Both the position numbers and the translations under genes were made by a program. DNA of 64,000 bases from Hirundichthys speculiger (taxonomy: Eukaryota > Chordata > Actinopteri > Beloniformes > Exocoetidae). Where the stretch lies: the NCBI GenBank assembly GCA_018398805.1, contig JAGFBZ010002129.1:1452750-1516749 (forward strand), given 5' to 3'. Within the stretch, counting starts at the first letter, position 1. Every line of letters starts with the position of its first letter. Below, piece by piece: positions 1 through 11,515 of the stretch. Under the pieces are notes generated by a model. That model was not told the origin of the DNA, did not search any database, and worked only from the letters and a program-made list of their open reading frames with translations.

Positions 1-321
1 AAATGTGAAGCCGGTGCTGCACCTGGGTTTGTTTCGAGACCATATGATACTCCTGCTTGCTCCGGGGCTGTGTTTGGTCCGCACGGGCCCAGCATCCTAA
101 TTCTTGGACTGTGTTTTTATTCAACTGTAGGCTTTGCCTCTGAATTATTTGTGTCCACTGCAACTCTTCTAACAAAATGCTAAAAAAAGGCTATAAAAGT
201 TTATTATCGGTATAGTAACTTTGAAAAGTCTCTGTGTATGAATCAAAATGAACATACCATTAATGGGATTGGATTTTTTGCAGATTAGCCGATTTAAACA
301 CAGTACCGTATTGTTGTATCA
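1..321. other. unassigned left edge
   Basis: I see no gene, RNA or clear repeat here. The sequence is AT-rich, with short homopolymer runs and no long open frame. It ends where a Tc1/mariner-like MITE begins. Confidence 0.4.
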
Positions 322-693
322 TACAGTCATGGAAAAAATTATTAGACCACCATTTTTTCTTCACTTTCTTGCTCATTTTAATACCTGGTACCACTAAACG
401 TCATCATGTGACTAAAACAGACAGAAAAGAAAACACTGAATGCATAAAAGCAGTGTTTTTGGCAGTACAACGCCATAGCTATTGATGTAAAAAAACTTAA
501 GTGATTTAGGTTATAATCAAGAAAACCATGGAAAATGGTAAGATATCAGCTCTTAAATAAAACTCTTGTGAGCAATCTTTGTGGTTATCGTTATGTTTGC
601 CCAAACAAATGTACCTTTAGTTGTACCAGGCATTAAAATGAACAAGAAACTGAAGAAAACAAGGGTGGTCTAATAATTTTTTCCATGACTGTA
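322..693. mobile_element. Tc1/mariner-type MITE with long inverted repeats
   Basis: The element starts TA-CAGTCATGGAAAAAATTA and ends with the exact inverse before another TA. The outer 28 or so bases of the two ends (324-351 and about 664-691) are perfect inverted repeats. Imperfect complementarity continues inward for roughly 80 bases on each side (a 'TACCTGGTAC' segment pairs with 'GTACCAGGCA'). The CAGT ends and flanking TA target duplications fit Tc1/mariner. The interior of about 200 bases has no transposase frame, so this copy is non-autonomous. Confidence 0.82.
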
Positions 694-3224
694 GATCTTG
701 CGCTCAACAGGACGCCATGTCACAAAACTTCTTGAACATGAACAGTTATAGATGATAGAAGTTCTTAACTTTATTAAGTGTTCTGAAAAGCTTTTCAATA
801 ATCTTCAACCTTGAAATGAACACCTCATAATGTGACATTAACCCTGTCGCACATATGACTTTGACTATCGTCTTATTTCCAGTGTAAAAGACGACCGTGG
901 TTCTAATAATTAATCCTTTGCAGATAAAGCAGAACATTCTCCGTCCATAACTCCTGTTTTCGATCGGTATAATATCCAGTGGGCGGGAAGAGTTCGGCTG
1001 TGCGCCTCACGTGGGAGCCATTCATTATGTGAGCCGTTCTGCCCGCGACTTACCTTGAGCCCGAAGTGCGGAGTACAACTGGAAAGACATTTGTTTAAGT
1101 AAGTACTCGATGAGACTTGAGGCAGGCCGAAGAAAGATTCTGCGTATGACTAATACGGCTTCCATTCAGGGAGAGAATCGAAGGTCAAAGCAGCAAGAAA
1201 GAATACGTGGAAAAGTTTATATTCATCTTTTCTTTCACCCAGAAGGATGTGGCTCCAAGTCTACAACGGAGCCTTAATGAAGAGGCAATTTTAGAGACGT
1301 TCTTGTCAGCCTGTTTTCTTTAATGAGTGCATTTCAGAGCAGGGAGGGAAAGACTACAAATGTTGGAAAATCACAGACTAACAGCTCTTCCCCCTTTAGC
1401 CAATAAACAGGAATGATGAAAATGTCACAGGTGATTTTCTTCCCCCAACTAGAAGTACCACCTTGAGCGATTTCACAAAAACAATGTGTCAATCTCAACA
1501 AATCTGGATCTGCTAAACAGTGTTTCAGCAACCCCACGCATGTGTTTTAATAACTTCCACAGCATGGGCCTTTTATTTCAGCTCTTTTTCATCCCCCTCT
1601 CAGGGCTCTCCCTCGTCTGCTTCCCATGTTTTACAGAGCTGTTAACAACACTCCTATCGCCTCGGTGGAGAGCATGTGCGAAGCTGCACAGGACTATAAC
1701 TATCTGGAAGCAATGGGGCAGTGAGAGGGATGATTCACGTCGACATCAGAGCTCATATCGCTCAGGATGTGAAGGGGACATCGCTGAGAGGGAACGAAGC
1801 AGTCATTAAAAGCTGAGACGCAACTAAGTATGGCTTATAAACCCCCTACACGTGTATATATCTGGAGTTTTAGCTTCCAAAGCTTGGGTTCCCATCAGGA
1901 GAGGAGTTAGATCTGATCTGCAGCTTCCCAGGGATTCTCAAGAGGGCGATTTCAGGAGACAGTCCCGAAATTTTCTGTCTCCTGAAGCTTAAATAGTAAA
2001 TTTCTCGACCAAACGGCTCCGTATGAAAGCAGTAACCTTTTCCTAAGGCACAACAGATGCATCCCCGCAACCGTGCCCCTAACCAACGAGGAAATCCATA
2101 ATTTTCGACAGCTCAAGATTAATAATGTTTTGTCCAGCGACCAGCTGACCTGAGCAATCGTGTGGCTGATTACAAATAGCCTGCTCAAATGTTATTGTCA
2201 ATCGTTAATGTGAAACAACCCCGAGCCAATGAAAGTACTGCAAACACACGTTGGGATTCGGTCCGACCCAAAGCAACTAAGCTAGAGCAGGTGAAGCTGC
2301 AAATCCTGGGAGAGAGCAAATGTAATACCCAAAGAAATGGAGAACGAAGCCAGAGCATGAGCGGATCGAGGGATTTTTTTCTGGATTTGAGGGAGTGTGT
2401 TTTGGCTGTGAACTAATAAAACTGTTTAAAAATGGAGCTGATTTCCTTCTGCACCTCGAGCAAACATTTGTGTGCAGGCACCAAATGAGGCGGGCATGCA
2501 TTTTTCATGTTGTAGAGACTCCAGCTTTAATGTGACATCATTGGTCTGAGATTTAGCCCTGCGGTTTGTGGCCTCAAGTAAATCCTTCCTGTTGAAGTTG
2601 CTTTGCAGCTCTCCGGGGTGAGAGTATCTAAACAGAGTGAGTGATTATTCGGTGTGCGGATATTCAGGTTCCTGTCTGTGATTTGTATAAATAGCCATCC
2701 AGACTCAAATAATTCACTACCCACTCAGGGGCACAGCTGCTTCAGAGAGGCGCTCGGAGAGATGGATGAAGGTCTACTGACATCTAGTGGTTGAAAACCA
2801 GTCAAGTCCAGTTCGGAGGCATTCAGGAGCTGGACACGGAGACGCTGCTGCCCTGCAATCATCGTCCTCCAAAGGATACTGGCATAAAAAAATAGCGCCG
2901 ATATGTAGTATGCATTATATGTAATATGGCCCCAATTGTACCTTAAAAGCAGGAACACTGGCCCTCCTGGCTTCCTGGGCCAATTATCCTGTGCAAGCAG
3001 GTCTGTTCAATATTTCATCTGTGATTAAAGCGTGCCCTCGCTGTCATTTAAAGCCTCTCGCATGGACAAAAGGCCAGGCACTACTGATAAGAATAATGAT
3101 GACTTCTTATAGCGGGCTCTTAGCCTCTCCAACTTTATTCCCATAAAGGGAGAAGGGAGCACCAGGAAATATTACTAGGGGAAAAAAATAAAAATCAACA
3201 TTTTGATGCTGTTTCCATGTGGAT
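694..3224. other. gene-free interval, possible conserved non-coding DNA
   Basis: No coding gene is recognised; open frames here are short and lack domain similarity. Two parts look less random. At 960-1,080 there is a GC-richer patch with a CACGTG E-box and a minus-strand CAG/GTAAGT-style splice context. At about 2,420-3,150 there is complex, low-repeat sequence resembling conserved non-coding DNA (balanced composition, TTTATT/ATTAAA-type motifs). Neither can be confirmed without cross-species alignment. Confidence 0.35.
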
Positions 3225-3400
3225 GACTATGGCGTAATGGGCAGAGTCGGCTCTGCAAAAGTGTTGGTGGGCAAGACACCGAACCACAGCGGCTCATTGT
3301 GCCGGTCCCAAAGCTGGAAAAATGGGGAGGGTTGTGTCGGGAAGGGTGTTAGTCTGCTGTGCCAAAACCCCTACAAAAGGCAACGACTAAAGTAAATGAA
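3225..3400 (+). repeat. RTE/SINE-type retroposon fragment
   Basis: The start resembles a tRNA-like SINE head (TGGCGTAATGGGCAGAG). The later part (GTGCCGGTCCCAAAGCTGG, then AATGGGGAGGGTTGTGTC and GGAAGGGTGTTAGTC) matches, from memory, a tail shared by many fish RTE-like LINEs and their SINEs. The copy is degenerate. A fragment of the same tail (CCGCTGTGGCAACCCTGAAC, then GGGAGCAGCCGAAA) appears near 34,950-34,990. Confidence 0.6.
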
Positions 3401-3727
3401 ATAATTCTTTTACCAAAAGACACAAGTCGGTTTCTTCATTTCCACGACAGTGAGTTTGCCAGGGGACCCTCCGAGATGATATTTACAACACAGAAACCCC
3501 CGAAATTGCAGGAGCTAAATGGACTTGAACTATGATTCTGTGTTTTTCCAGCTGCCAAAATGTCTGGAGTGGAGAATATCCAGTCTATATTCCAAACTTT
3601 GTTGGTTTTGTCAGGGTGTAATTCAGAAATGTGTCCTTCTCTTTTACAAAATGAATTACATTCATCCCACAGAGGACAAAAACACTTAGATGATGCTAAA
3701 CAGCACTTGTTTATATTAAATTAGCAG

Positions 3728-4770
3728 TTGTTGCGTGTCTTCAGTTGTGTATCTTGCATATTTTGCATTTTGCATCACATCCCACATTTTTCGGTCATTT
3801 TCTTTCCCATTTCGGTCATCTTGCCTCTCTTTGTAGCCATTCAGTGCTGCTTTGGTCATTTATATCTCTTTCAGGTTGTTTTCTGTCTCACGTTGGTCAT
3901 TTTGGTTTGTCGGTTGATAATTTTGTGTCTCTCTCTTGACCATTTTTTAATCTCTTCATGATCCTTTTCTGTCCCATGTTGCTTGTTCTTACCTTTTTAA
4001 ATCTCTTAGTGGTTGTTTGTAGCACAGTTTTGGTTGTTTTGTGTCTCTGCTGGTGTCGTATTAAATGTCCAGTTTCACTTTGTGCCTCTTTGTAAAACTT
4101 GATTCGCCCTATGGGCTTCAAATTTTTTATATTATTCATTCTTTTATTTATTTATACTCATTTGCATTTGATTTTGGCATTTCACTCCCTTTGTAGCCCT
4201 TTGTGCATAATTTTGTGTCTGCTGTTGATTTCCCCATCTGTGTATGGATATTCACATTTAATTTTAGTCTTTTCACTGCTTTTGTAAGCATTTTGAGTTT
4301 CATTTTGTCACTTTGTGTCTCATTTTTCAATCTCCTTCTAATTGTTTACATTTAATTTTGGGCTACATTGACTCCTTCTGGATCTATTTGAAGAGCATTT
4401 CTACAGTTTATTTCTCATTTTGTCCATCTTTCTGTGGTCGTGATTATTTTAGTTCCTTTTGCAGACATTTCAGTGTAATTGTGTAACTTCTCTCTGATAT
4501 TGCACATCTCATCATCTCTTTCTGGTCATGTATATTTAATTGTGGTCATTGCGATTCCCTTGAAGCACTTTAAATGTAATCTTCTAAACATCATGTCTCA
4601 TAATGGTCATTTTTCCATCTCTTGCTGAAGAGAACTTTATTGTCTTTAAAATACACACTATTAGTGCACATTAATCATATATTTTTCCACATTTGCTCCA
4701 CATGTATAAATAAAAACTGGTCATTTACATTTGAGTTTTGTCTTTTGACTCCCTTTATGCATTTGAGTGT
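3728..4770. repeat. degenerate minisatellite (GTGTCTCTTTGTGGTCATTTT family)
   Basis: Pyrimidine- and T-rich DNA made of diverged copies of a unit of roughly 20-25 bases resembling TTTTGTGTCTCTTTGTGGTC. TGGTCATTT and TTTGTGTCTC recur many times over a kilobase. Open frames across it are low-complexity artefacts. A shorter block in the opposite orientation lies at 22,855-23,060. The 330 bases before it (3,401-3,727) hold nothing I recognise. Confidence 0.7.
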
Positions 4771-4814
4771 CTCAAATAGACCACAGTATGAGATGGAAAT
4801 CATTGGAATGAACG

Positions 4815-5160
4815 ATGGAGAGCGTGACAAACATAACTGACTGCCTGAACAAGCTCCTGGAGGTCACCTCAGATGTGCAGTACTGCACAAATGTCTTGGA
4901 CTCCTCTGATTTAATCTTCCTGGAGCTGCTTGTGCAAATAAGGATTGTCATAAAATGAAAAACATCATGGGCGACCCTGAGCATCCTCATCACAGCACAG
5001 TGATTCAGCAACAGAGGCTTCTTCAGACCACTACAGGAGATTCTTCCTGTCCACAGCTATACCTACCTACAATGACTCTTTGAAAAGAGACTTATGACAG
5101 GTTAGGACAACTACTGCAACTATGAATTTCCCTTTGGGGATTAATACAGTATTTCTGAAA
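4815..5160 (+). mobile_element. LINE 3' end (L2/Rex-like), truncated
   Basis: Degraded reverse-transcriptase C-terminus and 3' tail. The stretch from about 4,960 reads roughly MGDPEHPHHSTVIQQQRLLQ, the pattern that follows the thumb region in common fish LINEs (DP-HPLHS-.-LLPSG-R). It ends with CCCTTTGGGGATTAATACAG, the usual 'GGGATTAATAAAGTAT' terminus of fish L2-like LINEs. Frames are broken, so it is inactive. Confidence 0.65.
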
Positions 5161-5214
5161 TGAAGTATAAATCAGTGAGGCAAAAACACATCTAGGGACT
5201 GTACTTGCCTGGAT

Positions 5215-5330
5215 GCAGACTTTAGAATTGGAACAGTACTTTGGTTGTGACTGACGACGTTTCACAAGAACATAAGTACAGACAAGTTTGCATATTGAGA
5301 GTAATGACTGTGAATACTGGACACAAAATC
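5215..5330. repeat. dispersed repeat A, copy 1
   Basis: Shares GAATTGGAACA-TACTT and GTGACTGAYGACGTTTYACA (followed by AGAAC) with 16,529-16,600, in the same orientation. The similarity stops sharply at both ends. It looks like an old interspersed element of unknown class. Confidence 0.5.
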
Positions 5331-5659
5331 TGGTCATGTGATCCATAGGTCTTGTGCAGAGAGCTTTTAAAGCCTGTTTTTTTCTCAAACTGCGAGATGC
5401 CATGTTGCAAAGATCCCGAACCAGCAGCATAGAGCTGCCAACTGGAAGACGCCCAGAGGCTTAGCCTCTGCTAACCCACGATGATCATTCACATTACTTT
5501 ATATTCATTTATTTTCATTTTGTCCTCATTTCAAGTGTCGCTACTGGAATGAAACAAGTGCTGCTGGGCCATGGCTTGGCACAACGAGAGCCACCCAGAG
5601 CTGCCAGGAGCAGAAGCCTAGGCCCGCCATGGTGCTTACCTCAGACGGGACTGACCAGG

Positions 5660-5910
5660 ATGATTGACTGCACGTCCTAGCGTAATTCTACTTGGAAGGG
5701 TCCTGAAAGTTTTTTCCCTGAGAAGCTTGTCTCCTTCAGCTAGGTGTGTGCCGGTCCGATACACAGAGCTGTTGACCGTGAGCTCTTTCAGCCGAGCCGG
5801 GCAACAACTCCGCACATCCAGCCAGAAGGGCAACTTGGCTGAGGGAGTCGAGCTAGTCATGGAAAATCCTTTCAAGGCTCTTGCAAGCAGAACTGTTGAC
5901 ATTTACTGCA
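5660..5910. repeat. imperfect foldback repeat
   Basis: The left arm (about 5,680-5,740) and right arm (about 5,840-5,900) are imperfect inverted copies, roughly 70 percent alike by eye. As a result both strands carry open frames with similar peptides: plus VLKVFSLRSLSPSA, minus ALKGFSMTSSTPSA. This is a DNA palindrome, probably a MITE, and not two genes. Confidence 0.6.
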
Positions 5911-7379
5911 GTGCAGTAAATCATCCCAGCAGCAAGACCTTCAGTCTCAAATATTGCTTCAGTAGTGACATGACAACGGTTAGCATAACTAAGCTGAGCT
6001 AAGCTTCATCCTCCAGATCAACCACAACCATACACAGTGATCTGTTCTTACAACTAATACAACACATATGCACAAGAAAACCTATGCTCTTTAAAATATG
6101 ACCATGATCTGTTCAGAACCTCAGAAGTCAATATCATGCTAAATAACTAAAATGATGACAGCAACGGCTAGCTGTCATAGCCAACAGCAGAGCCAATGGC
6201 TAACTGTCAATCAAGCTCGTCAAATGATCTCCACCCATCTGATTGGTTAGCTTTATTACTTTAATTCATCTAATGTGGCACAAACAAAATCGGCCCTCAT
6301 ACAGTTCTCATGGATGCCAAATCTAACTGTGGAGACCAAATTTTGATCTTTGAACCAGGTTGTAAGTTTGTTTAAAGCAAAACAAAATATCTATATCATC
6401 ATAAAACAGAAGTTTCAATTGTTCCTATAAAAAAACCTTTGATTATTTTCATGAACTATTATTGAGCTCTCAGACTCCATCCAGAAACCGAAAAGGTGAC
6501 TTTTGAATTGCGGGGCAAAACATCATTGCAACAGTCGCGTATCACTTTTCACCACTTTTCAGCAATAAATTGAGGTGAACTCACAGAGCTAATTCAGTTT
6601 TGCACAGCGAACATCATGGCAGAGGTGACCCAAAAAAAAGAAGAAAAATCTAAGAAAGTAATAGCAGAGGACAAAGAAAGAGAAAATGAGAAAGAGTATT
6701 TGAGCAAAACAAGACCAAATCTCTGGCAGATTTTCACTCCACCCTGAAACCCCTATTAATTCATGTTTACCTTGTGTAGGTTGGAAGTTGGTAAGTTGGT
6801 AAAAATGCTGTAGAGGTCCAATGATGTATCACTGTCATTGGAAAAACATCTCTATTTATGCTTGTCAAGGTCTCATGAAATTATACATTGATATTTGTGT
6901 TAAGTCTTATTATTGCTTAGTCAACATTTAAGTTTTCCTCGGTTTGCTTTGAACTCTGTTCTATTTACTGGCTTTCATAAAAACATTCACGTGTAGAATG
7001 GTCACATTGTAAAAAATAAATAAAAAAAAATAAAATGAAAAATACTCCACCCAGCAAGCCATCAGGGGGTTCTAAAAATCTATCAATTGAAAAACTTGTT
7101 CTGGGTTGCTTTAATTCGGCTGTAAAGTTGGTTATTTTAACATAGGAGTCAATTGGGATTTGCTCTATTTTGAAGTCAGCACCTAGTGGTCAGTCGAAGA
7201 ACTGCAACAAAATCTACTTCCTTATTGGCTTCAACCCGAAAGTGGGATTCTTGCAACCACTTGATTAAGAAACGGTGACGCTTTGTAAAATTTATAAGAT
7301 ACGTCGTGGAGGGTTTATCCTGTCCCTTTTTATACAGCTATGGTGTTTAGGTGCTGCCTTGTTTATGTATAACGTACAT
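5911..7379. other. gene-free upstream flank of fam177a1
   Basis: AT-rich with no supported coding frame. It contains an old dispersed repeat at about 7,120-7,270 (CACCTAGTGGTCAGTCGAAG) that is related to 58,600-58,760, and A-rich tracts near 7,010-7,040. The fam177a1 CpG-rich promoter starts at about 7,380. Confidence 0.4.
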
Positions 7380-7502
7380 GGTTCGTTCCTCCCTCCGCCA
7401 TGTTACGCACAGCGGAGGAGATGAACGGCACTTCCGGCTCTGACGGCGCAGAGGGACGTCGCTGCGCGTGCGGCACCCGCAGAAACAAAGAAGACGGTGA
7501 CA
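7380..7502 (+). promoter_or_regulatory. fam177a1: fam177a1 CpG-rich promoter and 5' leader
   Basis: CpG-dense and GC-rich against AT-rich flanks. It has a YY1-type motif CCGCCATGTT at 7,395-7,404 and an ETS motif ACTTCCGG at 7,430-7,437, a common pair in housekeeping TATA-less promoters. No TATA box is seen. The transcription start is not determined. Confidence 0.6.
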
Positions 7503-7537
7503 ATGGCCGACTTATCCCTGTATCTCACGAACGTTAA
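7421..7537 (+). other. candidate upstream ORF overlapping the fam177a1 start
   Basis: An ATG at 7,421 opens 38 codons ending TAA at 7,535-7,537. It is out of frame with the fam177a1 start at 7,503 and overlaps it. If the mRNA begins upstream of 7,421, the frame could reduce translation from 7,503. It may simply be promoter sequence. Confidence 0.35.
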
Positions 7538-10500
7538 CGTGTCTCTGGGACGGAGCATGGACGTGGTTCAGGTCAGTGAACATAGCTTCTTTTTTTGTCT
7601 AGTCGATTCAAGCGTGTTGTCTCTTTGACAGCTGTGTCATGTCGGCCTGCGGACAGGGAGTGGTGTTTTTCTTTTTTGTTGTTGTTGTTGTTTTTAATCA
7701 CATACACGCCTCGAAACAAATCCCGAATGTCCGTGACGTCCCAGGATCCGAGCACGGCGAAGGAGTTTGAGAGCGTGGAGCTGGGCGAGCTGGACAAGAG
7801 AGAGGAGCCGCCGCCGCAGAGGGAGAAGGTCCCCCGCCGTATCATCCACTTCTCCAGCGGTGAGACCATGGAGGAGTACAGCACCGACGAGGAGGACGGA
7901 GACGACCAGGAGCCCGAGAGGAAGGACCTGCTGTCCTCCCCGGTCGATGCGGTGAGGGTGAGGAGCTTTAGAGGGGGGGAGGCAGTGGCTGTACCTGGGT
8001 GGGAGATAATTCAAGTAAATACAGGAACCTTGTCGTTGTGTATAAATTACACATTCTGTGTGTTGCAGTCCAAGATGACCTGGGGGCCTTATTTCTGGTT
8101 CCACATGTGGAGAGCAGCCACATCCACCATCTCAGGTTTGTGTAATAACATCAATTACGAACCAACAGGTCTCATTTAGACAAAAATCAACATTTTGTAA
8201 TCAGACTCTCCGTGACAATCTGCCTCATGTGGATTTGTGCCAGAGCATAAAAGGCTTATTATAATAATCATGAGGCTGTAAACATCCGAACGTAGCAAAA
8301 GCTGTGATCTCTCTGTGGACATCATCATAAAAATCGGCTACAAATGTCAGTCACTTGGGTTGAATCACTATTTTCATCGGTATTAGTAAATTAGTTGAGG
8401 GGAAAAAAAACGAAACTAGAGATGCACTTGTTGCAATTTTCATTGCTGATTCTGATTTTCTTTGTTGAAATGAAATCAAATCCATGTTTGTGGTGGGATT
8501 TAATTAAGAACATGTGTCTAATTAATTAGAGGTTTTGTAATAGCAATATTTGACACAATAAGTCAAGTTTTTTCAGTTTAGATACATTTTGGTTGATGAC
8601 TGAATCAATGGATAAACATATATGTGCACTTAAATAACATAGATATTTATCTGTGCATGTTTCATCTGTCTACAACGTTCACAGATTAGTGCAAACTCAA
8701 AAGTGCAGTTATAGCCTTGATACTCAACATTTTAAGTCTTGTAATTCATGCGTGATTTGCAGGTCTGGACGTGGAGGGGTGAACATCTCCTGCTCTGACT
8801 GCACCTGCTGCCACCTGAGAGGGCTTTTGGGTGGGACACAGTGTGTCAAAGTGTCCAGTAACACTAGAAAAAATAACTGGATTTATCGTTAGTCGCTTTT
8901 TTTTCTTCCTTTTAGGGGGGAGGTTTCTGATTACTCATTAAATATAGCAACGCAGTCATTAAGTTGGCAACACTGCTTCCTCATGGCCGGTACATTACAT
9001 TTTGGTGCGTTATGGCCGCCTGCCAGGCTGGAGTCTACATCAGTGTTTTGGAGCAACGCAGCTGCTGTCCTGTCAGGCTGTTTTGGTGTTGAAAAAGATT
9101 CACGAGAAAACTTGTAAGCACCACAAAGGTGTTTTTAATGTTAAAATATCAGTTTCAGTTTCGTTTGAAGGAATCTTTGATGACGTTTAGGAAGTGTCGT
9201 CTATCTCTCGCGGTCACCCTTTGGACTCTTGTCCTGGTTTTCTCTCGTGACAACTGCGTATCACTTTATGGTCCTATGTCATTCATTAACATCAATTGAA
9301 ACTAGCAGGCAGAGCTACAGTGGACATCGTGACAAAGGCAACTAAGGGCTCCTAAACAACTGCAGAATTTCTGCAGTCGTATAAGATTCCAACATCTCAC
9401 ACTGTGTGATTTGCATTTGCTTAATCTTGGGTACAGTGTCAAGAATGTTACGCACAGACTGCAATGATGAGCCTTCTTAAATCGTAGACTACGCAGACAG
9501 ATGTAAAATTATGTCATCGGTATGTGGTGACAGTAAGCAAAGACGTGAAATTAAACTACTCTGTTGTAGCGTTTATGTGCCAGAAGACGGCAACTTTGGA
9601 CTCTTATTTTTCTTTGAAATGGAGCCAGTTCGCATAAATTAATAGGTCATTAAAGATGCAACAAAAACACCAGCTGGTTTTCGATCACAGAACTTTTGAT
9701 GACTGACGTCAACAAACACTGCTGCCACGTCCAGCAACCTTGATGAGGCAGGTCCGTCATGTGCATCTCCCTCCTGCAGTCGTCCATTAGGGACTTTTAC
9801 TGGCTGTAGAAAGGAGAGAAAAGGTACCGTCTTCAGACTCTGGGACACTGTAATGCTTTGTGAAAGCACTCAATGAGGAGAACAAGTGTAACTTAATCGC
9901 TTCATGATTTGTCATTGTTTCCAAATGGTTCCAGTTCTGTCTGTCCACGTCAGATCGCAGTTGTATTTACACACTGAAAATGGGTTTGCAGCAGATCAAA
10001 GAAAAAAAAAGTTTCAAGGGTTTAATGGCTGGTGTAGTAAAGATGGCAGCAGTATTACACTTTAAAGCATTTTTCTTTCTGGCACCTTTCCATCTGGGGA
10101 CATGTCACAAAACTCCCATCTTACTGAAACTTAAAAGCATAACATGTTGCTGAAGGTCCTGCATTGAACTTAAACTTGTATTTTTTTCATCATTTTATCT
10201 TCTAATTTTTTTCTGCAGCATGTGACTATCTCGGGGAAAGGATGGCCTCCCTCTTTGGAATAACGTCAGCCAAATATCAATACGCCATTGATGAATACTA
10301 CAGGATAAAGAAAGAGGTGTGTTGCACTGATGAAGTTGTCGTCGTTGTCATCTTTTGTACAACATCCAGCTAACGTCGTTCCCGCTTGGGTCTTTTATTT
10401 CAGAGAGAGGAAGAGAAAGAGGAAAACCGGCTATCAGAAGAAGCGGAGCGATCCTTTGACCAGCTACACTCTCAGGAAGTGAAGGATGAGCCAATCACCG

Positions 10501-10616
10501 TGACGGACCGGCAGGAAGTGGCGCCCGCTCACACTGATGTGGCCTTTGAGGTTGAAAATGAAAATAACACGACTCCGAACACCATCACAGTCCCCGTTAT
10601 TGTCACGGCAACCTAA
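7503..10616 (+). CDS. fam177a1: FAM177A1, Golgi-associated FAM177 family protein
   Basis: Five coding exons: 7503-7571, 7745-7951, 8069-8135, 10219-10316, 10404-10616. All introns are GT-AG, phases are consistent, and the product is 217 aa with TAA at the end. The FAM177 core is clear: residues 54-76 read RRIIHFSSGETMEEYSTDEE plus DGD. Next come MTWGPYFWFHMWRAATSTIS (about 95-114), then CDYLGERMASLFGI and KYQYAIDEYYRIKKE (about 116-147). A charged, Glu-rich and probably helical C-terminal tail follows. Human FAM177A1 has the same blocks in the same order. Known of the family: Golgi localisation, functional link to VPS13B, and a human neurodevelopmental disorder when lost; no enzyme activity is known. 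I chose the ATG at 7,503 because exon 1 (MADLSLYLTNVNVSLGRSMD then VVQ) splices in phase 0 to exon 2. A second in-frame ATG at 7,727, just before the exon 2 acceptor, would give MSVTSQDP, reminiscent of the short human isoform. Exon 1 is the least certain part. Confidence 0.93.
9188..9465. repeat. dispersed repeat F, copy in fam177a1 intron 3
   Basis: Inverted relative to 17,495-17,745. Shared blocks include ATCACTTTATGGTCCTATGT, GAGCTACAGTGGACATC, and TTTGCATTTGCTTAATCTTG with GGGTACA. This copy has an extra segment of about 60 bases (near 9,335-9,395). Class unknown, probably a non-autonomous DNA element. Confidence 0.6.
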
Positions 10617-11494
10617 CCGCCCTCCAGAGAAGGACGTTTGGTGTCCGTTTGTTAAAGAAGGAACACTTTCTTATTTCACCAAGCTGTTTGGTTTGTGTAT
10701 AACACAGCTTCTGATGGGCAGCGCAGCTGTATTTTGGCTGAAAGGCGAGGACAGAAGGGGTGCAACTCTATAGATTACATGCAAATTAACAGCTGCATTA
10801 TGGGAAAAAAAATAGAAAATGTCATGCGTCAGTTCTCTTTGTTGATAATCTCTTACATCATGCATTTTTCATTCCAGCAGCATCCAGACTTTGCTATGCA
10901 GGAAGGGAATAAACGTTGCTCCCCTGTGCCTCTAACAGACCCAACACTGTGCCTAAATCATCAATACAGTCAAGTCAGCGCCAGATGTGGACCAAACATC
11001 CATTTAAACAGGATCTGAAGGTCTTTGAAGACAGCGCACGTTGTTTCGTCCAGATCTGGTGACACTGACGTCTTCTTGATACACCTGGCTGCACCAAAGA
11101 GCTGGCCGGTTTAACACCTCTTCACCTTTGAGTTCATAGTTCTGTATTGGTTTATTGTAGGCTTGTGTTGCACTTAACAGTCTGTGGAAGCACTAAACTG
11201 ATTTAACCGCAGTTGTCATATCTCTTGACCACAAGACTGACTAAAAAAAAACAAAGAAAAACGGGTTTAAGTCTAATATGTTGCTCTTTTTATTATTTGC
11301 CTTATCAACTGTGGATTTTAAAATTATCAATGTGGTGTGATAATCGCAGGAAGAATTGTAACAGTCTGTCCAAAGACATGCAAATTTAACATTTTTAACA
11401 GTTTTTAGTACATTTTTTATATATGTATTTATTTAACTGTACTGACAGACCTCCTAATTTGAATATTTTCTATTGATTTAGTAAATAATGTTAC

Positions 11495-11500
11495 AATAAA
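11495..11500 (+). terminator. fam177a1: fam177a1 poly(A) signal
   Basis: AATAAA lies about 880 bases after the stop codon at the end of an AT-rich 3' UTR (10,617 to about 11,515), with T- and GT-rich sequence just downstream. No earlier canonical signal is seen in a better context. Confidence 0.65.
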
Positions 11501-11515
11501 GGGATTATTACATTT

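Noticed and set aside
3728..4770. Several overlapping short frames rich in S, L, F, V, H
   Set aside because: They arise from a pyrimidine-rich degenerate minisatellite.
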